Below the pieces are notes generated by a model. It was given only the letters and a program-made list of their open reading frames with translations. It did no database searches and was not told the origin of the DNA. From positions 30,754,152 to 30,818,151 of the forward strand of contig NC_133536.1 of assembly GCF_048544455.1 (NCBI RefSeq): DNA of 64,000 bases, in the 5' to 3' direction. The stretch's first letter is position 1, and each line of letters opens with the position of its first letter. Positions 11,285-20,889 of this stretch are shown in pieces. The DNA comes from Silene latifolia (lineage: Eukaryota; Streptophyta; Magnoliopsida; Caryophyllales; Caryophyllaceae). The position numbers and the translations under genes were made by a program.

Positions 11285-13575
11285 CAAACCTTGCTTGTCC
11301 CCAAGAAAGAACTAGACTCGATCCTAAAACCTAATGGAACGAGTTCAATCTCAGAGCGAAATGCAAACTGAATAGCCTAAACCAATTTAATGCAACAACT
11401 AACAATCAATTAGCAATATGAATCATGCAAACGAGTTATGAAGTCGTTAAAAACTGCTGAACCGTCAACTGTAGAGACTTATCAATTCGGACTCTCACGG
11501 GTCGCTCAAATCACTCAAATAAGCACAGGTGAATATATGTAAAGATAGAAAGAAGTAATTTTGTGAAGACTCTCACCTAACTACGACCTATAAGAACATG
11601 CCTGCAGTCTAATATGAAAATAATCTCTACAACCGTACATATGCATTCCAACCAAACCAATGACCATGACACATGCCGAGGTAAATATGGATATGTGAGG
11701 TAATGGGTAAGAAGGGGCTAAAATGAATTTGGATATGAGGAGTAATAAGCCAAGCTAGTAACTTCAATCCAAACTATAAGCGAATCCCAACTTCAAACTC
11801 AATGTAAATGATACAAGACGGTGCCAATTGAAGGCACAAAGCTCACAACCTCCATAAAAGTTAACTCCCCAAAGAATATAAATGATAAAATGGGAGTAGA
11901 AATCACCAACTCGTAACAAATGAAGCATGTGATTTTTCGAACTTTCTTTTTCTCGGGCTGCAGTCGATCGACCAATATGGTCAGTCGATCGACCAGATTC
12001 TACAACACTCGTCTCTTTTTTCTTTTCTTTCTTTTTCGAATCATTTTTTTTCTCTTTTCTATTTTTTTTTTCTTTCTTTCATTTTTCAATTCTTTTTCCT
12101 TTCTTTCCTCCTTTCAACATTCCACCAACCTTCTCATACAGAGCAATATAACCAAGATGCAATAAACACATTCCCACAACTACCAATACTAGCTCGGATA
12201 GGGTAGGCTAAATAATGGTATGTAGCTTATGGGACAAAAAGGCAAATTTGGCTATGTGAGGCTTATGGGTAAAACGAGAAAAGGGGACCTCTACCACATG
12301 TGTCAACAAACCACAAACCGAATGCATACGGGTATTAAGCAGATTAAGTTCATATTTATGCATATTTATGTAACATGTCTCATAAGGAGTAACTACTCAC
12401 ATCCTAGATAAACTGGTCATGAATGTCACCAGTTATAAGCTCTAAACCTCAGAAAATGATGTAGTTTGCCAAAATTCAAAGTCAAATTTCAAGTCCAGCA
12501 AATATTTTAACAAAAACTCGTAGATATGCATATGCGATTCTACTAATAACATGTCAATTAAGCACGGCTCAGGCAAAACAGTTGCAAATGCTAAATCATC
12601 CTTGAAATACTACCGTTCCGACTCGACCTATATGCTAAAATAAACGTGCATTTTATGGAATTTTTTTGAAATTTTTTTCAATTTTTTGAATTTTCCTGTA
12701 TATATGAGAAATGAAAAAAAAAACAATGCAAAACAAAATTAAACGTGAATGCAAGCAATGATATGCGACGCAAAACCCTTCCCCAAACCAAATCGCACAA
12801 TGTCCCCATTGTGCAAAATCATGTAATGAAGAAAAATGGAAAACGGGAGTTTGCGAGAAAAAGGGAAATAAAAACATAATGACATAAAGTAAAGATTTAG
12901 GGAACTCACAAGACTTTAAGCGCAGCAAAGGAAACCTCCCCAAACCAGCGTGAGCTAGGAGGTTTCAGTAGCCAGTAGTGCTACCAATAAATACCTGAAA
13001 AGATAAACAAATACCACGCATAAAACCGAGAAAACAATAATGAAGCGGCAATTATGTGCAAAGTTAAGAAAAACAGAAGAAAACAGAAATGAAACGGAAA
13101 ATAAAGTGGAGAAAAGACTCCCTCAACTCCGCAAATTGATCAAACACAGCAGGGGAATGATCGAAAACAGGTACATCAGCGAACATGGTCGATCGACCAC
13201 ATCACCCAGTCGATCGACCAAGGTGAACAGGGACAGAAACTCCTGGAAGTCGCAGCTCAGTCGATCGACCACAAGGGCCAGTCGATCGACTGAAATACCT
13301 GCTGTAAGTTCTGTTTTCTTCTAATTAGCTCAATGAATTGAACTAATGAGGTCTATGAACCTGTAAATGCACAAAAAACCGCGCCCAAAAATTGCACAAA
13401 ACCCAAATGTAAAGTCTAAAGTCTTTAAAAAAACAAGCACACGACTAAGAGTTTTTTTTTTTATTTCTAAACAACTATGAAGTTTATTCAAAACAAATTC
13501 AAAACACATCCGGGTTGCCTCCCGGCTAGCGCTGGTTTCAGACAGGTCCCGCTCGACCTCTTTTTCTTCAGCAGC
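11285..13575 (-). other. Element A region downstream of gag, no coding capacity
   Basis: About 2.3 kb between the gag-like ORF and the purine tract. No pol motif is visible. It includes a T-rich tract (about 12000-12110), one TCGATCGAC pair at 11964/11985 and two pairs at 13189/13210 and 13261/13282, all exactly 21 bp apart. In an autonomous relative pol would occupy this place. Confidence 0.6.
13189..13290. repeat. Internal paired TCGATCGAC array of element A
   Basis: Sites at 13189, 13210, 13261 and 13282 form two pairs, each 21 bp start to start, with GG or CAG before the core. This repeats the LTR arrangement (10673-10773) about 2.5 kb away, inside the element. Confidence 0.75.
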
Positions 13576-14511
13576 TTACTCTAATGGAGCCCAATCAAAA
13601 CAACTCAAGGCTCTCAGCAACCTATCATACATCTGCGCATGTGCTACACAAAACTGTAAGTAGCACCATAAGATAGAAATAGCATAGGAAATCAAAATGT
13701 AAAAACATTTAAGCCTAACAAATTTCCTATGGCAGCTCTTAAAATCATCCACAAAATAATTCTGCCCTCCAGCTAAGGGCGGAATATAAAAGCTCAAGTT
13801 AACCACAGGTGGAGAATTAGCGAACTCAGGTGCATTCGACTCAATAATAACGCGAGTAGAATTAAAGTACTCTGACGGATATGAAATGTGAGGTGGAGGA
13901 GTCTGGTCAACTAAGGGAGAAGGTGGATAATCATCCCAAATGCATGGGATAGCAAAGTCAAATGGGTCAATGGGGTCTCCTAAAATAGGCTCATCATCGA
14001 TATCATCATAAGTATCCCATTTAACCTCTAGACTATCACTCTCCTCATCGCTAGACTCGTCAAGATGGAGGTTCTCAAAGAGAGCCTCCATATCGACCTC
14101 ACTATCAGTGCAAGAATCATAAAGGGGTTCTAGACTATCCTCATAAAAAGGATTGTCAACCACGCTAATGGTCTCCTCTATGTCTCCATCGGTATTTCCT
14201 AGATTGGTTTCTAAGGTCTCACCCACCCCCTCATCTGAGTCAACATGAAGAGAAAAAGTAGGTTTAAGAGATTCGGTAGCAAACCAATTAAAGAATTCTA
14301 ATACCTCAATGACGGGGATTCCTTCGAAATCCCACTTACCTATAGACTCGAGGTATGCTCGCGTAGGGTCATTCATTTGCCGGAAAATGGTGCAGCATAT
14401 TTGGAGATCAGAGAAGGCATCTCGTCTGGGCTCAATAAACTCCCAAAGTCTGGCTAAATAAACACCAAAGATTTCGTTCTCTTCCTGCGGAAAACTCAGG
14501 AGGAACGACAT
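13576..14511 (-). CDS. Element A gag-like protein
   Basis: This 311-codon ORF is the only long one in the element, and its start is about 80 bp after the primer site. The N-terminal part has FPQEENEIFGVYLARLWEFI, a short helix-rich pattern that I take as a gag matrix/capsid-like segment. The middle is strongly acidic with many Asp/Glu/Ser, and the C-terminus is hydrophobic. No zinc knuckle and no protease motif are visible. Position and pattern suggest an Athila/Tat gag fragment kept for packaging. I cannot exclude a truncated gag that is not used. Function is inference. Confidence 0.6.
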   Translation of the reverse strand: MSFLLSFPQEENEIFGVYLARLWEFIEPRRDAFSDLQICCTIFRQMNDPTRAYLESIGKWDFEGIPVIEVLEFFNWFATESLKPTFSLHVDSDEGVGETLETNLGNTDGDIEETISVVDNPFYEDSLEPLYDSCTDSEVDMEALFENLHLDESSDEESDSLEVKWDTYDDIDDEPILGDPIDPFDFAIPCIWDDYPPSPLVDQTPPPHISYPSEYFNSTRVIIESNAPEFANSPPVVNLSFYIPPLAGGQNYFVDDFKSCHRKFVRLKCFYILISYAISILWCYLQFCVAHAQMYDRLLRALSCFDWAPLE

Positions 14512-14593
14512 GAGAACAGTCTCAAGGAACCGAAGTTCCCTGAGACTAAAGAAAGAAAGACTAAAATTAAAGACAACTAAAACTAGCGCTGCC

Positions 14594-14611
14594 TCCCCGG
14601 CAACGGCGCCA
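14594..14611 (-). other. Element A primer-binding site
   Basis: The minus strand reads TGGCGCCGTTGCCGGGGA, the 18-base primer site typical of Athila and Tat retrotransposons. It lies five bases inside the 5' LTR end. Confidence 0.9.
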
Positions 14612-14616
14612 AAATT

Positions 14617-16367
14617 TGATACCTGTCGAAGTGAGTATCAAAAATAAAATTTATAATTCCAAACTACTACTAGCAAGCGGTAGTAAGGGTCGATCCGCAG
14701 GGAGGTAGGGAGATAATAGTTGTAATTAATTCTAGTCTAAAGGTAACAGCTGTGGGGGGTTTTGGAGTGGATTATGTCTAAGTCTAAATGCATAAATAAA
14801 AGGGCAAGTAATAAAAAGAGATGTAAGCAATAATAGAAAGAATGCTAAGACGGTCGGTTCACTGCAGCTACGACGATGGTATCTAAGTAAGTCTGATAAA
14901 TCACGATAGGTGGGCAAATAAGAAGTCCTCTCGGTCCATTCTTAACTAGTAGCGCCTCTCAGCCTATGCTACTGGTCCCTAGGTCTCACTAATACTAGCT
15001 CTCGCCCTGAAAAGTGATTCCTAATGCCTAAATTACATTATCTTTCGATCTAGCAATTTAGTCGTCTCAATTTATTAATCTATTTTCCCTCCCCTATCTC
15101 TCGATCTTGTGGGTCGGTCAAATACTAAGCATTTAACAAGTCTCCTCTCGGTCTCGTTGTCAAATATTGCAATTAAAACATTGAAACGGTGCTAATCTAT
15201 CATACGCGTCGATCGATCGACTAATCCAATCGATCGACCAACAGTCCGATCGATCGATCGACTACTCGTCGATCGACCAAAGGCCGACATCAGGTCTACT
15301 AATCTACATCGTCTTCGCCGCAGGTCCCCTCACATCTTAGCACGAGGTTTCTAGCTACGCATATCAATTCTAACTACAACCAATAAAGCGATAAAAACGA
15401 ATAGCAAAGGCATAACTAAACTACTTGAATTATAAATTGCAACAATTGAATTAAAGGTTTGGGATCTATACTAACAACCTAACTACTTGAATGAATTGAA
15501 ATAATACCTGAAATAAAGAGCAGAAAATACCGAATAAAAGAAAGGCGGAAGAATCGATTGCAAAAGGAGAACTTTATTGAAAATTAAACTAATTATAATT
15601 GAATTCTAAGCAAGAAAGTCAAATCAATAGTTGGGATTAACCCCTCTCAATGCCTCCTCAAACTGATGTTCGAGGTCTTATTTATAGAGATGTCACGCAA
15701 AAACCTAAAACCTAATTACAATTGGGCTTCTAATTCTCGTTCTTAATTTGCGTCAGAGTCGAGGGGTGGTCGATCGACTACAAGACCCAGTCGATCGACT
15801 GAGTAGCAGCGAACAGTAGCTACTGGAACCCGTGGGGTGGTCGATCGACCACTTGGACCAGTCGATCGACCAACAACGCCGCATGCATTGCATTCTGACG
15901 ATTCCTGCAGCGCGCACCGATATTAAAACAGCTGCCATTTCTTCGTTACTTGGTCAAATCAGGCGTTCTACGCGGCGTTGGAAAGCTAAGAGGATAAGCT
16001 TTCACCTCCAATTGGAATCACTCAATTATCTGCTCTAGAACTCGAGATATAAGCGTTTTAAGCAGCCTGCAATGTCGAGAAGTGCTTCTTTGCTTGCTAA
16101 ACTCGTACGCACCCTTGCTTTTGCTATCTTCAGGCCTTAAAACGCGCACCAAGCTCATTCCTCGAGTCAATACTTCATGTCAAATGAAATGTTAATTACT
16201 TAGGGACGGATTCGGCTCGATTTCCGCTCAATTCTTCATATTTCTGCAATAATAGACAAAAACACGAAAGTAGAGGAAAATAGGGAAATAATGGCATATA
16301 TTGCACATTTGAGCTCTGAAATGCGTGTAGAATAAAGTGTGAAACATCATATTTTGGACACGCATCA
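14617..16367 (-). repeat. Element A 5' LTR
   Basis: This 1751-bp LTR is nearly identical to 9523-11271. It carries TCGATCGAC at 15213, 15230, 15254 and 15269, and paired sites at 15770/15791 and 15841/15862 (both 21 bp). A minus-strand TATA box is at 15678-15686. Differences from the partner are concentrated in the first array and in scattered single-base indels. Confidence 0.9.
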
Positions 16368-16372
16368 CAGTT

Positions 16373-18384
16373 GACGAGGATAAGGAAACTCCCATTAACG
16401 AACCTAACGAAGAAAGGAACAATAAATTTCGTTGGTTCTATGACATGGCCTTTGACTACTCTAAGAAACCTAGCACTTCACAAAGCCCTTGTAGATCTCA
16501 ACCCAGTAAACCTATTCACAAGGCATCTAGTCAAGAGAGACCTAGAGAAGTTCCGAGACCTAGAGAAAACCCTAACCCTAGAACGTCTCCCATGCCAAAC
16601 AAACCTAAGGTTAGAAAAACGGTCATTAGACGTGTTTGGGTTCGAAAGGACTTAGTATTTAGAGTAACTAATCATAAGGGACCCAACTTAGCTTGGGTAC
16701 CTAAAAACTGTATCTAATCCTTTCTACAGGAAGAAGTGAAATAAAACAACCAATGGTATCTTGACAGTGGATGTTCAAGACACATGACCGGAGATAAGAA
16801 TCTATTTCTTTCACTCAAGCCTTTCAACGGAGGAAAAGTGACGTTCGGGGACAATAAAAAGGGAAAAGTAATCGGCGTTGGGAAAATCGGAATCTCTAAG
16901 TCTCATGCAATAAGTGATGTTTATCTCGTAGATGGTCTAAAACACAACTTGCTAAGCATATCTCAACTATGCGACAAAGGTAACAAAGTAGTCTTTCATA
17001 CTGATAGTTGTCGCATTATTATTGAAGGAACTAGCAACGTTATTCTTGAAGGCCACCGAAAAAGGAATGTTTATATGGTAGATTTAAATGCTGTGCCTAC
17101 TAACTCTTTTTCATGTATGAAAGTTACACTTGATGATCCTTGTTTATGGCATAAACGATTCGGTCACATTAGCTCGCTAACCTTGAATAAACTCAAGAAG
17201 TGGGACTTGGTTGAAGGGTTACCTAAGATCAAGTTCGACCAAGAAAAGATGTGTGACACATGTGCTAGGTGTAAACAAGTAAGATCATCGTTCAAACCTA
17301 AAAGAGTAGTGAGCACAAATGAAGCCTTGGAACTAGTACACATGGATTTATGTGGACCTATGAAGGTACGGAGTAGAGGAGGATCAAGGTATGTCTTTGT
17401 TCTTGTAGATGACTACTCAAGGTATGTATGGCCTATCTTTCTTCATTCAAAAGACGAAACTTTTGATGAATTTGATTGTCTTATGAAACGTGTTCAAAAT
17501 AAATATAAGACTAATCTAATCTCTATTCGTACGGATCATGGCACCGAATTTGATAATCAAACCTTTATAGAATATTGTAGAGTTAATGGTGTAGGGCATA
17601 ACTTTTCTGCACCAAGAACTCCGCAACAAAACGGTGTCGTTGAACGTATGAATAGAACCTTAGAAGATATGGCACGTACAATGCTTTTGTGTAGTGGTTT
17701 ACCTCGTAACTTTTGGGCTGAAGCCATTAGTACTTCTTGCTACATCCATAATCGTGCTATGATCCGACCTATCCTTAAGAAAACCCCCTATGAACTCCTC
17801 AGAGGTCGAAAACCTAATATCTCTCATCTTCGTTGTTTTGGGAGTAAATGTTTTGTACATAATAACGGTAAGAACCGCTTAAGTAAATTCGACCCTAGGA
17901 GTGATGAGGCGATCTTTATAGGATACTCAGATCATAGCAAGGCTTACAAAGTCTTCAATAAGAGAACTCTCTGTATTGAAGAAAGTGTCCATGTTATCTT
18001 TGATGAAGATAACATGTTCGATAAGCCCTTACAGGATGAGGAGAAGACTTGGATGAACCCGACTTCCGTCTTTCAAGAGACGATCCCCCGGATTTGGAAT
18101 TAGAGGATAATGAAATTGAGGGAATAAACGATGAACTCGATCGTTCCTCAAAAGACAAAAAGGAGAAGGACAAAGTTATAGTTGATGATACTATAACATC
18201 GACTCAAAATAAGAACTCTCAAACCAATGTTATAGATGATGTTACTATAACATTGAATCCAAATCAAGGTGGTGAACCTGAGGTTATAATCGGCTCAAAT
18301 ACAACACCCGGATTGGATACTATAACATCCTCTTCCTTGTCTATAAATACTTTGTTATTTACAACATCTAAAGAGATACCTTAA
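16373..18384 (+). pseudogene. Cop2 protease-integrase segment, then an RT-less end
   Basis: After the right copy of the CAGTT duplication the Cop2 reading resumes. WYLDSGCSRHMTGD (about 16750) is the copia protease site. The frame 16784-18103 carries the gag-pre-integrase and integrase core: HKRFGH, CDTCARCK, Asp in MDLCGPM, Asp in IRTDHGTEF and Glu in NGVVERMNR, followed by the usual C-terminal region. A frameshift near 18050 leads into 18049-18384, a Ser/Asp/Thr-rich tail with repeated VI..D.TIT units, and a stop at 18384. Reverse transcriptase and RNase H should follow but do not; the LTR comes next. Integrase looks complete by motif; the element is not. Confidence 0.8.
18175..18326 (+). 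repeat. Inverted-repeat units near the Cop2 3' end
   Basis: GTTATAG and CTATAAC flank a 9-base spacer at 18175-18197 and 18229-18251. A looser third unit runs from 18283 to 18326. These echo the gag units at 8798-8961, though the encoded residues differ (VIVDDTIT here, VIANEAIT there). Confidence 0.75.
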
Positions 18385-18935
18385 GCATAAAAATTGTTTT
18401 CATATTTTAAAGAGCAAACCGTGTGTTTTTAACGAAAACCGATTTGCTAATCTTGAAAGGTCGTGTGTTTACAAAACTCGCATACTTGTTCTTCATTTAT
18501 CGTTATAAGATAATAGTGCTTTGTTGAATTCTTAACTTGTTCATTAACGTGAACTTTTGTTAGAATCATTAGTGCTTTCTTATTAGCGTAAGTTAGTCAC
18601 TCGAGTATTTAACGGTACTCATTGAGTTACAGCTAGAGTTAGTTGTACGAGTTGGGTTAGTAAATTTGTAATCCGTAGAAAGGTACTAAATTTATTAATC
18701 GAGAATAGTGGACGTAGGTTTCGACTTGTGAAACTGAACCACTTCAAAAATCCGTGTGTCTCTTCTTGTTTCGTTCTTTCGTTTACTTTGCTTACAATCG
18801 TTAGTTGATTAGTTAAAGTTTAATCAATAAACTTTAAATAATCAATTACATTTACAATATCGAAAAAGCTTTTAAAAAGTTTTAAATCCTCAATTCACCC
18901 CCCCTCTTGAGTATTTTGGATCAATAGACTCTTCA
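18385..18935 (+). repeat. Cop2 3' LTR (left edge uncertain)
   Basis: The right end GACTCTTCA at 18935 matches the 5' LTR stub. The left edge cannot be set because the partner LTR is outside the window. I place it after the last stop. No polypurine tract is obvious, so the RT/RNase H deletion may extend into the LTR. Confidence 0.6.
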
Positions 18936-19100
18936 CCATGAAAATGCAAGATTCTTACTCCTTTCCTACCAAGGGATCAAAATCTCAAAGAATATGCAAA
19001 ACAAAGAACTAAAGATAATAAATGACCCAAATATGCACTAAAAAGCATGGGAACAAGGCTAATTCGGGGGGCTAAATATGCGCTAATTATGGTCACATCA
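18936..19100 (-). repeat. Tip of an Athila-family LTR (same family as element D)
   Basis: Read on the minus strand this is TGATGTGACCATAATT..., matching the first 165 bp of the element D LTRs (36468 and 58556). It ends exactly at the LTR terminus at 19100. The remainder of this LTR lies beyond Cop2, left of the window. It shows that an Athila-family element entered Del1 before Cop2 entered it. Confidence 0.85.
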
Positions 19101-19107
19101 GCACTCC

Positions 19108-20644
19108 TTGTGTGCTGCCTTGTCCATGCTAAGGTTAAAGGAAGAAGTGAGGAAAATGGGTATCCATGTGATACGGAAGGGGGAAGCAATGGGAGATTTG
19201 ACCTTGGATCCCGAGTTGTATGATGAAATCCGGGGAAGGCAAACAAGTGATGCGAAGATCAAAGAGTGGAAAGGAGTACTAGAATGGAGAGAGCCCTCAA
19301 GATTTGAGTTACATGAGGATGGAAGCCTTAGATTCAAGGGGGGATGGTGTATACCAAGTGATGATGAGCTTAAGAATAATATAATGAATGAAGCTCATAA
19401 CACACCTTATTCGGTGCACCCGGGTGGCGATAAGTTGTACAAGGATTTTAAGAAGACCTTTTGATGGTCAAACATGAAGAAGGAAGTGGCGGAATTTGTG
19501 GCAAGATGCTTGACTTGCCAAAGAGTGAAAGGGGAATACAAGAGACCAAAAGGGAAAGTGCAACCTTTAGATGTGCCGGAATGGAAGTTGGAGTCGATAT
19601 CTATGGATTTCATAATCGGACTACCAAGAACTCAAAAGGGGAACAACATGATTTGGGTTATTGTGGATACGTTGACCAATTCGGCTCATTTCATCGCAAT
19701 TAAGGACACTTGGAGCAAGGTAGATTTGGCAAATGCCTATTTCAAATATGTGGTCAAAATTCATGGATTTCCAAAGGACATTGTGGCGGATCGAGATTCA
19801 TGATTTATTTCAAGATTTTGGCAAGAACTTCAAAGCTCCTTGGGTACTCAATTGAAGATGAGTACGGCCTTCCACCCGGCAACGGATGGACAAGCGAAGC
19901 GGACCATTCAAACATTGGAAGATATGTTGAGAGCTTATGTCTTGGAAATTAGAAGCTCTTGGGAAGAAAGGCTACAGTTGGTTATGTTCTCCTACAACAA
20001 TAACTGCCATGCTAGCATTGGCATGGCACCATTTGAAGCTTTACATGGGAGAAAATGTCAAAGTCCGCTATGATGGGGCGATAGCACCGAAGCCGTACTA
20101 TTGGGGCCTCAAATGATTTAAGATATGATTGATCAAGTCCATGTATCCGAGAGAAGATGAGAGCGGCACAAGATAGGCAAAAGAGCTATGTTGATTTGAG
20201 GCAGAGTGACATCAAATTTATTCGCAGTAGGGGATAAAGTGTTACTCAAAGTCTCACCCATGAGAGGGGTAATGAGATTTGAAAACAGAGGCAAATTGAG
20301 CCAAAAGTTTATTGGCCCATATGAGATATTGGATAGAGTTGGGGAAGTGGCCTACCATTTAGCACTCCCCAACCTTGGACCGAGTTCACAATGTCTTTCA
20401 CGTGTCTCAATTGCGTAAATACATAAGTGACTCTTAGCATATACTCGAGGTGGAGATGATCGAGCTAGATGATGCCCTAACATATGTGGAAACACCCAAG
20501 GAAATCCTAAACCGAAAGGTTAGGAAGACAAGACATGGCGAAACAGTCTTGGTAAAGGTGTTATGGTCCAACCATCTCGTAAAAGAGGCTACTTGGGAGG
20601 CCGAGGAAAATATGAAAGAGCGATACCCTCACCTTTTCGAGTAG
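19108..20644 (+). pseudogene. Del1 integrase and chromodomain
   Basis: The segment begins just before the integrase zinc domain (HNTPYSVHPGGDKLY...CLTCQRVK). The core has Asp in ISMDFIIGLP and in VADRDS. At the place of the catalytic Glu the sequence reads DGQAKRTIQTLEDM, where relatives have Glu before RTIQ, so the acid appears replaced by Lys. In-frame stops at 19462-19464 and 20071-20073 and a frameshift near 19800 break the frame. The C-terminal part has VGDKVLLKVSPM and GPYEILDRVG. The chromodomain (about 20450-20644) has VLVKVLWSNH and ATWEAEENM and ends at the stop at 20644. In this family the chromodomain directs insertion toward heterochromatin. Confidence 0.85.
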
Positions 20645-20876
20645 ATATGAGTTGGTTACGGGGTCGTAACTATGTTTCTAGAGGAGTAGGGCGTATTAAG
20701 CAAGTACAAGTAGAACGAGTTTCTTAATTCTTTTACTTAACCTAATAGTTTTTAGTTGGTCATAGCGTATTAGTTTCATGATACCCGTCACCGCCTTTCA
20801 CCTTGATAATTTCATGGGATATAGAATTTTGGCTTTTATAGTGTCGGGTGTGAACTTTGGGGGCGAAGTTATTTTT

Positions 20877-20889
20877 AAGGGGGGAAGAT
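20877..20889 (+). other. Del1 polypurine tract
   Basis: AAGGGGGGAAGAT lies directly before the LTR start TGTAATACC at 20890. It confirms the plus orientation and that this is a 3' LTR. Confidence 0.85.

Larger units (their letters stand above)
9523..16367 (-). mobile_element. Element A: gag-only Athila/Tat-like LTR retrotransposon
   Basis: Two near-identical LTRs (9523-11271 and 14617-16367) flank 3345 bp. The 5-bp target duplication CAGTT is at 9518-9522 and 16368-16372, so the element is complete and interrupts Cop2 gag. The primer site (14594-14611) and purine tract (11272-11284) both place it on the minus strand and match the Athila/Tat type. The only sizeable ORF is a gag-like one (14511-13576). 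No protease, reverse transcriptase or integrase is visible, so it must have moved with enzymes from another element. The LTRs differ by roughly 1-2 percent by eye, which indicates a recent insertion. Confidence 0.9.
7325..18935 (+). mobile_element. Cop2: Ty1/copia retrotransposon, RT/RNase H missing
   Basis: The same LTR 3' end (CCTCTTGAGTATTTTGG through GACTCTTCA) occurs at 7338-7368 and 18904-18935, so these mark a 5' LTR stub and a 3' LTR. The first is followed by a primer site at 7371. The body contains gag (7477-9522), element A, then protease plus integrase (16373-18384), and then runs straight into the 3' LTR: reverse transcriptase and RNase H are absent. The long gag with UBN2-type segment, coiled coil and two zinc knuckles resembles SIRE/Opie-type copia gags; that lineage call is moderate. 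Cop2 lies inside an Athila-family LTR whose tip follows at 18936. Confidence 0.85.

Noticed and set aside
11920..12165. Phe-rich ORF
   Set aside because: It is a translation of a T-rich tract in element A with no homology or start context.
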